Shown here: one piece after another, positions 41,401 to 53,400 of the stretch
Numbering within the stretch: position 1 is the stretch's first letter
Layout: every line of letters begins with the position of its first letter
Assembly: GCA_964017235.1 (NCBI GenBank)
Contig: OZ024927.1
Span: 26,183,160 to 26,247,159, forward strand
Source: Sabellastarte sp. h YS-2021
Lineage: Eukaryota > Annelida > Polychaeta > Sabellida > Sabellidae
Reading direction: 5' to 3'
DNA: 64,000 bases
Translations under genes and position numbers: made by a program
Notes under the pieces: generated by a model
Told to the model about the DNA's origin: nothing
The model's input: only the letters and a program-made list of their open reading frames with translations
Databases searched by the model: none

Positions 41401-44400
41401 GACCAATAATACGCGAGTTATAAGCACTTTAAGTTTGGCTATCTTCGTTTGACCTGGAAGGAGGGGTCTAAGGTGAAATCTGACCACACCAAAAGATTCC
41501 CAGCCCATGATTTTCTATAGGTTGGTTTTCCATTCCAAACCTCTAGGACCAATAATAAGCGAGTTATAAGCACTTTTAAGTTTGGCTATCCTCATTTGAC
41601 CTTGAAGGAGGGGTGCAAGGTGAAATCCGACCACACCAAAAAATTCCCAGCTCATGAGTTTCTATAGGTTGGTTTTCATTCCAAACCTCTAGGACCAATA
41701 ATTAGCGAGTTATAAGCACTTTTATGTTTGGCTATCCTCATTTGACCTTGAAGGAGGGTTCCAAGGTCAAATCGGACCATATTAACAGATTCCCAGCCCA
41801 TGATTTCCTACAGGTTGGATACAATGATTTACTCAACAGTGAGAACCTGAAAGAAGCTATTGCTCAGCTATGCCATGACATAGAGGTCTGCAATTTCACT
41901 ATGTTATAGCTGACCAAAACGTCTGTGAATAACATATTTAACAAAATACTCTAAATGTAATACTTTTCAAGTTACTACTGATTTACTCAAGAGTGAGAAC
42001 CTCAAAGTAACTATTACTCAGCTATGCAATGAGCTACATGTCTGAATTTTTGCTCTGTTATAGCTGACCTAAAAGTAGGTGAACAACATATTTAAGCAAA
42101 ATACTGTAAATGCAATAGTTTTCAAGTTACAACTGATTTACTCAATAGTGAGAACCTGAAAATAGCTATTACTCAGCTATGCCATGAGCTACAGGTCTGA
42201 AATTCTACTATGTTATAGCTGACCCAAAAGTAGCTGAATAACATATTTATACGAAATACTCTAAATACAATAGTTTTCCAATTACAACTGATTTACTCAA
42301 TAGTGAGAACTTTAAAGTAGCTATTACTCAGCTATGCCATGACCTACAGATCTGAAATTTCACTATGTTATAGCTGGCCCAAAAGTAGCTGAATAACATA
42401 TTTATACGAAATTCTCTAAATGCAATAGGTTTTAAGTTACAAGTGATTTACTCAATAGTGAGAACTTCAAAGTAGCTATTACTCAGCTATGCAATGAGCC
42501 ACAGATCTGAAACTTCACTATGTTATAGCTGATCCCAAAATAGGTGAATAACATATTGAAACAAAATACTGTAAATGCAATAGTTTCCAAGTTATAAGCG
42601 ATTTACTCAACAGTGATAACCTAAAAGTAGCTATTACTCAGCTATGCCATGAGCTACAGGTCTGAAATTTTACTATGCTATAGCTGACCCAAAAGTAGCT
42701 GAATAACATATTTATACGAAATTCTCTAAATGCAATAGTTTTGAAGTTATAAGCGATTTACTCAACAGTGATAACCTAAAAGTAGCTATTACTCAGCTAT
42801 GCCATGAGCTACAGGTCTGAAATTTTACTGTTATAGCTGACCCAAAAGTAGCTGAATAACATATTTATACGAAATTCTCTAAATGCAATAGTTTTTAAGT
42901 TACAAGTGATTTTACTCATGATGGAAGTTACTGAAAAGCCCAAAAGTAGCTATTACTCACTTAGCTATTGAGACAGGCACCCAACTTACTCACCATATTG
43001 TAGCTATGAAAAAAGTAGCTGAATAACATATTTTAACAAAATGCTCTAAATGCAACACTTTTCAAGTTATAAATGATTTTGTGCATGATTTCATGAATTT
43101 TAATGCATTAAAAATTATTAAAAAAATTTATTAAAAAAAAAGTAAGACAGATCCAGGTCTCATACTCACACAAGATAATCTACCTCTGGCCTAGTACATA
43201 TATGCAAGATATGAGAGAAATCCCTGCCATAGTCACTGAGAAAATTGTGATTAAGTGTTGAAATTTTCACACTTTTGGTGGGGGTACCCCCCTTGTAATG
43301 TCTCTAGCAAACAGACGAACAGACAGATTTGCATGCCTTGAACAATTTTTCATCCTCGATAGATAAGGTATCTTTTAAAAAAAACAGCACGTCTCTAGGC
43401 CTTGTAGTTTTGGAGGAGAAGTTGTTCACGCGGACGCAGACGCCCACGCCGCAGAGTGACGACATAATGTCAGCTGACTGACAAGTCAGCTGACATAAAA
43501 AGAGCAGCTTACTTGTTGCTGTTTTCCACCTCTCTGAAGAGTTTTTTCAGTCGGGAGGCTACTCTGACGTTGCACATGTCTGGGGAGTTGTTCTTATCAG
43601 AAATAACACTCATGCCACTGGAGTCTGTACGGTATGCAAAGAAATCTGTGTCGCTGGTGTAAGCCATCTGTTGAAAATAATAAGCCGCTTAGATCTAAAC
43701 CTTTGACTTATTCACAAGCACTAGAAAGAAGTTTTTGCTAACAAAGTGTCAATTGCAATTAAATATCCGAACAATGGTAAAAATAATGATCAGTTTGACT
43801 GATATAAATCACTAGTTTGAATGTGTATAGCCCCTTTATCAAAATAACGGGATTATTGAAGTCAATCAAAATTGGGTTCAGGGCCCTTTCAATGGCCAAG
43901 GCCTCTTCAGAGAAGGCCCTCACTAAATTCTAGGGGCGAGTCGGTAGTAGCAGTATACCGCTAGAGACAATTTTACTGAAATACTGGGACCGCTTTTACA
44001 ACTCTGTCGCATTCAGTGTGCTTTTTCATTGTCCTTTCATGAATGACATTTCAAAAGGGACAGCGAGATATCAGATGTCTGTCACACTGTCTGAATGCGG
44101 CTCAGGGTAATATTATGTCATTATTAGGGATGCGAATGAATAGTTGATGCTCACTAAACAAACAAAGTTTTTGAAAATTTCACCCCAATTCTAAAAGTCA
44201 AGTGCCCAAGTGTATATAAAATAACACAGTGTGGTGGTAACGCTTTAGATGAAGTACCATTAATAGCACACTTTCCTTACATTAATCACATAATTGACCA
44301 TTAAATTTTTTGACATGATACTCATTATTTATATGGTGACATCAGATACTTCTAAAGATTCAAGAATTTTTTATCTTAATGTTTGTTTTTTTTCTAATTT

Positions 44401-47400
44401 CTTTTTTTTTTTTTTAAGATAGCCCCCATATTGAATGATGTCTTTTTTTTTCAAGGTACATACTAAACTTTGGGAGGGCTCAGTGTCCAGCTGATATTTT
44501 ATGCAGTCAAGCCGAGCAGTCAACCCCAATTACTTGTGCTTGTGAAACCCCTAGTAATCATTACTCACAGAAAACACCAGCAAAGATATTGTTAGAGTTA
44601 GGGCTGGGACGGGTGCTTAAAAAACAGCCCTGAGTACTTCCCCTCTGGCAACCGACCCAAATTCCAGTAACCGCAAGATTTAGTACGTACCATTAGTAGT
44701 CTTGTGTACACAAACAGTCAATTCCGGTAACGAAACTTTTGAAGAAAAACGTCTTCTATTTAACCAGATATTATACAATATTTAGTAAATTATACATTTT
44801 TAAGGGGAAATCAGAACTTTCATTGGCATTAAGTGGCGGAATTGCAGAACTGTAGCATATTTTACATAAAGGTTTCATTACATGGACGATAATACAATAC
44901 CTTGCGAGTAACCAAGTAGTTAAAATGGACTAGAGTACTAGCAGAAACCGACCTGTCTATCGAGGCTCGAGTAATCGTTCGCAGCCCTAGTTAGAGTACA
45001 GGGATTCAACAACAACTAGTCAAGTTTGTACCTCAATAACCTTCTGTGTTGTGGTCAATTCTCTTTAACGAGTTCTCATTTTTTTTTTCATAAAATTACC
45101 AAATTTATCATAATGGTTCATTTAAAATTGAGAAAAAAAATCATGCAAAATAATTTTTTAGCAATAATTTTAATACTATTGATATTGAGAAAAGAGAGAA
45201 GTATTTTCTGGTGTTCAAATTGTTTTCCAATTGGTTTGTTACTTTACTCTTTAAACAATACTAGATACTCCTTGCACTCCAAGTTCAATCCTGTTAAAGG
45301 GATCAGAAACCTATATCTACATACTCAGTGATTCTACATAATAACTAATTAAATGGACATGACATGCTATAGATTTAATTTAAATTTCTCCTTAAGGAAG
45401 AAGTCTAGTTGATACAGCTCTCTTTAAGGGGTTATGACTATATATGGTATTTCAATACCTTCATAGCTAGTGTGAACTCAGGGTTGTTGTCATGCAACAT
45501 GATGGCAGTCTCTGGGGTTCCCATGCTAGTGCGCACTCCAATATGATAAGACAAGGATGCTCTCTGCTCCTAAATAACACACAAAATAAAACATTGTAAA
45601 AATTGTTATTGTGAAATTGTAAAGAAATTTGATATAGGACACCGACTATGGTGCCCTTAAAAAAACAAACTTGGAATCTTTGAAGTGAACTTGTATGAAT
45701 ACAACTAAATAATACTAAGTACTAGTACAAACTAGAAAAAGGACGCATCTGTGGCCAGATGCTGGATGTATCCACCGACAAAGGCCAACTAACATAGTTT
45801 AGAAGATAAAAAGCATTTTTCGTTAATAAGCAAGCTGAAAGCACTTTTAAGTTTGGCTACCCTTATTTGACCCTGTACCAGGGGCCCAAGGTGAAGTCTG
45901 ACCACATCAAAAGATTCGCAGCCCATGATTTCCTATAAGTCGTTTTCACATTGCAAACCTCTAGGACCAATAATAAGCAGGAGGGGCCCAAGGTCAAATC
46001 TGACCACATGAAAAGATTTGCAGCCCATGACTTCCTATAAGTTGTTTTCATATTAATGAGTTATTTGAGAAATACTGGCTATCTGCAATACTTGTAGAGA
46101 TAATTCGCATTTACTCATTTTGAGTAGGTGAATAATTAGCTACGGGTCTGAAACTTCACCAAGTGAAAGCTCTCTCAAAAGTAGGCGAATGAGTTATTTG
46201 AGAAAAATTGGCTACCTACAATACTTTTAGAGATAATTCGAATTTACTCATTTTCAGTAGGTGAGTAATTACCTACGGGTCTGGAACTTCACCATGTGAA
46301 AGCTGTCCCAAAAGTAGATGAATGAGTTATTTGATAAAAATTGGATATCTGCAATACTTTTAGAGATAATTAGCATTTACTCATTTTGAGTAGGTGAATA
46401 ATTAGCTACAGGTCTGAAACTTTACCAAGTGAAAGCTCTCCCAAAAGTAGGTGAATGAGTTATTTGAGAAAAATTGGCTATCTGCAATACTTTTAGAGAT
46501 AATTCGCATTTACTCATTTTGAGTAGGTGAGTAATTACCTACAGGTCTGGAACTTCAGCATGTGAAAGCTCTCCCAAAAGTAGGTGAATGAGTTATTTAA
46601 GAAAAATTTGCTATCTGCAATACTTTTAGAGAAAATGCAGAATTACTCATTTTTAGTAGGCAAGTAATTTAGCCACAGGCCTAATTTAGACATAAAGCCT
46701 ACCAATAGAATACTGTGGTGCACCCTCTAATATACCTTGCAAACTTGAGAAGGCTAGCTATAATATTTTTTTCGTTAGAGCGGTAATGGTGAAATCTCTC
46801 TACACACTGCGGCTATCCAGTGGATACAATGATTTACTCAACAGTGAGAACCTGAAAGTAGATATTGGTAAGCTATGCCATGACATAGAGGTCTGCAATT
46901 TCACTCTGTTATAGCTGACCAAAAATTATGTGAATAACATATTTAAACAAAATACTGTAAATGTAATAGTTTTCACGTTATAAGTGATTTACTCAACAGT
47001 GATAACCTCAAAGTAGCTATTACTCAGCTATGCAATGAGCTACATGTCTGAATTTTTTCTATGTTATAGCTGACCCAAAATTAGGTGAACAACATATTTA
47101 AGCAAAATACTGTAAATGCAATAGTTTTCAAGTTACAACTGATTTACTCAATAGTGAGAACCTGAAAATAGCTATTGCTCAGCTATGCCATGAGCTATAA
47201 GTCTGTAATTTCACGACGTTATAGCTGACCCAAAAGTAGGTGTACAACATATTTTAACAAAATACTCCAAATGCAATATTTTTCAAGTTACAAGTCATTT
47301 ACTCAACAGTCAGTACCTGAAAATAGCTATTGCTCAGTTGTGCCATGAGCTACAGGTCTGTAATTTCACTATGTTATAGCTGACCCAAAAGTAGCTGAAT

Positions 47401-50400
47401 AACATATTTACACAAATTTCTGGAAATGCAATAGTTTTCCAATTACAACTGATTTACTCAACAGTGTGAACTTCAAAGTAGCTATTACTCAGCTATGCAA
47501 TGAGCCACAGGTCTGGAACTTCACTATGTTATAGCTGACTCCGAAATAGGTGAATAACATATTGAAACAAAATACTCTAAATGTAATACTTTTGAAGTTA
47601 TAAGCAATTTACTCAACAGTGATAACTTAAAAGTAGCTATTACTCAGCTATGCCATGAGCTACAGGTCTGAAATTTTACTATGTTATAGCTGACCCAAAA
47701 ATAGCTGAATAACATATTGAAACAAAATACTCTAAATGCAATAGTTTTCAAGTTACAAGTGATTTTACTCACGATGGAAGTTACTGAAAAGCCCAAAAGT
47801 AGCTATTACTCACTTAGCTATTGAGACAGACACCCAAGTTACTCACCATGTTGTAGCTATGAAAAAAGTACCTGAATAACATATTTTAACAAAATGCTCT
47901 AAATGCAACACTTTTCAAGTTACAAGTTACATTTTTTATCTACCAGAGGCCTAATTTAGACATAAAGCCTACCAAAAAGATAGGGTGGCGAGTCCTCTAG
48001 CATACCAAGCCACCTGCCAAATATGAAAGAAATCTGGAAAGAAATGTGGACTGTAGGTCGCTAACAAGCAATATTCCACATTTTAGACATTTTTGTCTAC
48101 CACAGGCCTAATTTAGACATAAAGCCTACCAAAAAGATAGGGTGGCGAGTCCTCTACCATATCAAGCCACCTGCCAAATATGAAAGAAATCCGGAAAGAA
48201 ATGTGGACTGTAGGTCGCTAACAAGAAATCTCTGCGGACGCGGACGACGACGATGATGAATCCATAGTATCCCCGCTTCGCGTCGGGGATACAATAACAA
48301 TTCAACTTCTACAGATTCCACTTAAGCTGCTTCAGCTGGACCTGTTGATCAAAATGAGTCATGTTTATTTCTGTTTCTGTATATATCACAAAGCCTGGGC
48401 GTGAATTGCAACTAAGGTATTGTAAATTATACATAAAGCATTGTCTGAATGTAATTTTGGAACTATATCTATACTTTTTTCCCACGTGCTTAAATTTTTT
48501 TTACATTACTGCAAAACTTTAAATATTGTGTAAAACAGTTTCAGTATTATTTACTTGAGGTATATATGTCACAGTATGGTAATTATACAGTATTTCATTA
48601 TTATTATTATTAATTGTTTTATTTTTTGTAGTTTCCATCTTTTTTCGAACTGGACATTTATTTCAATACACTGACAACTTTCACTGGATTTTAGTATTTG
48701 ACAACATATAAGCACCCAAATAGATGACACAACTAGACTAAGGACGCATCTGTGGCCAGATGCTGGATGTATCCACCGACAAAGGCGAACTAACATAGTT
48801 TAGAAGATAAACAGCATTTTTCGTTAATAAGCAAGCTGAAAGCACTTTTAAGTTTGGCTACCCTTATTTGACCCTGTACCAGGGGCCCAAGGTGAAGTCT
48901 GACCACATCAAAAGATTCGCAGCCCATGATTTCCTATAAGTCGTTTTCACATTGCAAACCTCTAGGACCAATAATAAACAGGAGGGGCCCAAGGTCAAAT
49001 CTGACCACATGAAAAGATTTGCAGCCCATGACTTCCTATAAGTTGTTTTCATATTAATGAGTTATTTGAGAAATACTGGCTATCTGCAATACTTGTAGAG
49101 ATAATTTGCATTTACTCATTTTGAGTAGGTGAATAATTAGCTACGGGTCTGAAACTTCACCAAGTGAAAGCTCTCTCAAAAGTAGGCGAATAAGTTATTT
49201 GAGAAAAATTGGCTATCTACAATACTTTTAGAGATAATTCGAATTTACTCATTTTCAGTAGGTGAGTAATTACCTACGGGTCTGGAACTTCACAATGTGA
49301 AAGCTTTCCCAAAAGTACATGAATGAGTTATTTGATAAGAATTGGATATCTGCAATACTTTTAGAGATAATTAGCATTTACTCATTTTGAGTAGGTGAAT
49401 AATTAGCTACAGGTCTGAAACTTCACCAAGTGAAAGATCTCCCAAAAGTAGGCGAAGGAGTTATTTGACAAAAATTGGCTATCTGGAATACTTTTAGAGA
49501 TAATTTGCATTTACTCATTTTCAGTAGGTGAGTAATTACCTACGGGTCTGAAACTTCACCAAGTGAAAGCTCTCCCAAAAGTAGGTGAAGGAGTTATTTG
49601 ACAAAAATTGGCTATCTGCAATACTTTAGAGATAATTTGCATTTACTCATTTTGAGTATGTGAGTAATTACCTACGGGTCTGAAACTTCACCAAGTGAAA
49701 GCTCTCCCAAAAGTAGGTGAAGGAGTTATTTGACAAAAATTGGCTATCTGCAATACTTTTAGAGATAATTCGCATTTACTCATTTTGAGTAGGTGAGTAA
49801 TTACCTACAGGTCTGGAACTTCAGCATGTGAAAGCTCTCCCAAAAGTAGGTGAATGAGTTATTTAAGAAAAATTTGCTATCTGCAATACTTTTAGAGAAA
49901 ATGCAGAATTACTCATTTTTAGTAGGCAAGTAATTTAGCCACAGGCCTAATTTAGACATAAAGCCTACCAATAGAATACTGTGGTGCACCCTCTAAAATA
50001 CATTGCAAACTTGAGTAGGCTAGCTATAATATTTTTTTCGTTAGAGCGGTAATGGTGAAATCTCTCTACACACTGCGGCTATCCAGTGGATATAATGATT
50101 TACTCAACAGTGAGAACCTGAAAGTAGATATTGGTACGCTATGCCATGACATAGAGGTCTGCAATTTCACTCTGTTATAGCTGACCAAAAACTAGAGGAA
50201 TGCTTGTGCTAACAAAAGTGAAGCGTCCCTTAAAGTTTAAAATGCTTTGTGGTTTTAATAAGCATGCTGTAAAGCTAAGAATGCACAAAGCTGCACCGTA
50301 TGCTTTCCCAATACCTCTTAATACATTCTGAAGCTATAAAAGCAACAATAAAGGAGATATAAGGCAAAAACTCCAAAGCAGTTACTTATGATCCCGGTTT

Positions 50401-53400
50401 GGCCCATAAAGGGGGGTCGAGGGATAAAACTGACCGGCTATTTAGATTCTCCACATATGCTTTCCCAATACCTCTTAATACATTCTGAAGCTATAAAAGC
50501 AACGATAAAGGAGATATAATGCAAAAACTCCAAAGCAGCTATTTTATGACCCCAGTTTGACCCATAAGGGGGGGTTGGGGGATAAAACTGACCGGCTATT
50601 TAGATTCTCCACATATGCTTTCCCAATACCTCTGAATACATTCTGAAGCTATAAAAGCAACAATAAAGGAGATATAAGGCAAAAACTCCAAAGCAGCTAT
50701 TTATGACCCCAGTTTGGCCCATAAGGAAGGGTGGGGGGTAAAACTGACCGGCTATTTAGACTCTCCACATATACTTTCCCAATACCTCTTAATATATTCT
50801 GAAGCTATAAAAGCAACAATAAAGGAGATAAAGGCAAAAACTCAAAATCGGCTATTTTATGACCCCAGTTTGACCCATAAGGGGGGGTCGGGGGGTAAAA
50901 CTGACCGGCTATTTAGACTCTCCATATATGCTTTCCCAATACCTCTTAATACATTCTGAAGCTATAAAAGCAACAATAAAGGAGATATAAGGCAAAAACT
51001 CAAAATCAGCTATTTTATGACCCCAGTTTGACCCATAAGGGGGGGGCGAGGGGGTAAAACTGACCGGCTATTTAGACTCTCCATATATGCTTTCCCAATA
51101 CCTCTTAATATATTCTGAAGCTATAAAAGCAACAATAAAGGAGATAAAGGCAAAAACTCAAAATCGGCTATTTTATGACCCCAGTTTGACCCATAAGGGG
51201 GGGTCGGAGGGTAAAACTGACCGGCTATTTAGACTCTCCATATATGCTTTCCCAATACCTCTTAATACATTCTGAAGCTATAAAAGCAACGATAAAGGAG
51301 ATATAATGCAAAAACTCCAAAGCAGCTATTTTATGACCCCAGTTTGACCCATAAGGGGGGGTTGGGGGATAAAACTGACCGGCTATTTAGATTCTCCACA
51401 TATGCTTTCCCAATACCTCTGAATACATTCTGAAGCTATAAAAGCAACAATAAAGGAGATATAAGGCAAAAACTCCAAAGCAGCTATTTATGACCCCAGT
51501 TTGGCCCATAAGGAAGGGTCGGGGGGGTAAAACTGACCGGCTATTTAGACTCTCCACATATGCTTTCCCAATACCTCTTAATATATTCTGAAGCTATAAA
51601 AGCAACAATAAAGGAGATAAAGGCAAAAACTCAAAATCGGCTATTTTATGACCCCAGTTTGACCCATAAGGGGGGGTCGGGGGGTAAAACTGACCGGCTA
51701 TTTAGACTCTCCATATATGCTTTCCCAATACCTCTTAATACATTCTGAAGCTATAAAAGCAACAATAAAGGAGATATAAGGCAAAAACTCAAAATCAGCT
51801 ATTTTATGACCCCAGTTTGACCCATAAGGGGGGGCCAGGGGGTAAAACTGACCGGCTATTTAGACTCTCCATATATGCTTTCCCAATACCTCTTAATATA
51901 TTCTGAAGCTATAAAAGCAACAATAAAGGAGATAAAGGCAAAAACTCAAAATCGGCTATTTTATGACCCCAGTTTGACCCATAAGGGGGGGGTCGGAGGG
52001 TAAAACTGACCGGCTATTTAGACTCTCCATATATGTTTTCCCAATACCTCTTAATACATTCTGAAGCTATAAAAGCAACAATAAAGGAGATATAAGGCAA
52101 AAACTCAAAATCAGCTATTTTATGACCCCAGTTTGACCCATAAGGGGGGGGCCGTGGGGTAAAACTGACCGGCTATTTAGACTCTCCACATATGGTTTCC
52201 TATTACCTCCCAGTACATTTTATAGCTCTAAATGCAATACTTAAGAAGATAATAGGGGGGTTGGCCTAAATTTAAGGCTTTCAGATTGGAAGGTGTCAGA
52301 AAATCACTCATAAATGAGACATTTTTCAAGGGATTGCTCCCAAAATCTAATCAGCTCGTGTTTTCAATAGTATGAACAGGTGTGTCAAATTATAAGGCTC
52401 TGTAGCAAGTAGTTTTTCCTTAACTGTGATGACGGGGGGGGGGTACACTTCAAAAAATAGTTTTTGATCATGTGACCTTCATAAAGGTCAAAGCTAAAAT
52501 TTAAGCATGCAGAAAAATTTTCCCACGCCTAAGGTATATAACTGCCAAATATTGTTTGAAACCTTCTAATAATAAGGGAGATATTCAAGGGAGACCATAA
52601 TGCGGCGGCGAATTAGGGACGCTTAATTATGTGAATAACATATTTAAATAAAATACTGTAAATTTAATAGTTTTCACGTTATAACTGATTTACTCAACAG
52701 TGATAACCTCAAAGCAGCTATTACTCAGCTATGCAATGAGCTACATGTCTGAATTTTTTCTATGTTATAGCTGACCCAAAATTAGGTGAACAACATATTC
52801 AAGCAAAATACTGTAAATGCAATAGTTTTCAAGTTACAACTGATTTACTCAATAGTGAGAACCTGAAAATAGCTATTGCTCAGCTATGCCATGAGCTGTA
52901 AGTCTGTAATTTCACGATGTTATAGCTGACCCAAAAGTAGGTGAACAACATATTTTAACAAAATACTCCAAATGCAATATTTTTCAAGTTACAAGTCATT
53001 TACTCAACAGTCAGTACCTGAAAATAGCTATTGCTCAGTTGTGCCATGAGCTACAGGTCTGTAATTTCACTATGTTATAGCTGACCCAAAAGTAGCTGAA
53101 TAACATATTTACACAAATTTCTGGAAATGCAATAGTTTTCCAATTACAACTGATTTACTCAACAGTGTGAACTTCAAAGTAGCTATTACTCAGCTATGCA
53201 ATGAGCCACAGGTCTGGAACTTCACTATGTTATAGCTGACTACGAAATAGGTGAATAACATATTGAAACAAAATACTCTAAATGTAATACTTTTGAAGTT
53301 ATAAGTAATTTACTCAACAGTGATAACCTAAAAGTAGCTATTACTCAGCTATGCCATGAGCTACAGGTCTGAAATTTTACTGTTATAGCTGACCCAAAAG

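Larger units (their letters stand above)
36998..43498 (-). mobile_element. Helitron-like family A, copy A2 (split by B2)
   Basis: The left part is 36998-37083 and the right part 40808-43498; joined, they match A1 closely. The left end has the AGTGCCCGT-GA-ACGGGCACT hairpin. The right end has the palindrome TCAGCTGACT-GACA-AGTCAGCTGA and stops at about 43498. An inverted copy of TGTCAGCTGACT lies just inside the left hairpin, giving subterminal inverted repeats. The right end is 13-14 nt from the splice donor of exon e4. Confidence 0.88.

Noticed and set aside
50714-51748. Three similar small open frames on the plus strand
   Set aside because: They are copies of the same frame in the ~158-bp array of element E, interrupted in each unit. 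There is no sign of coding selection.
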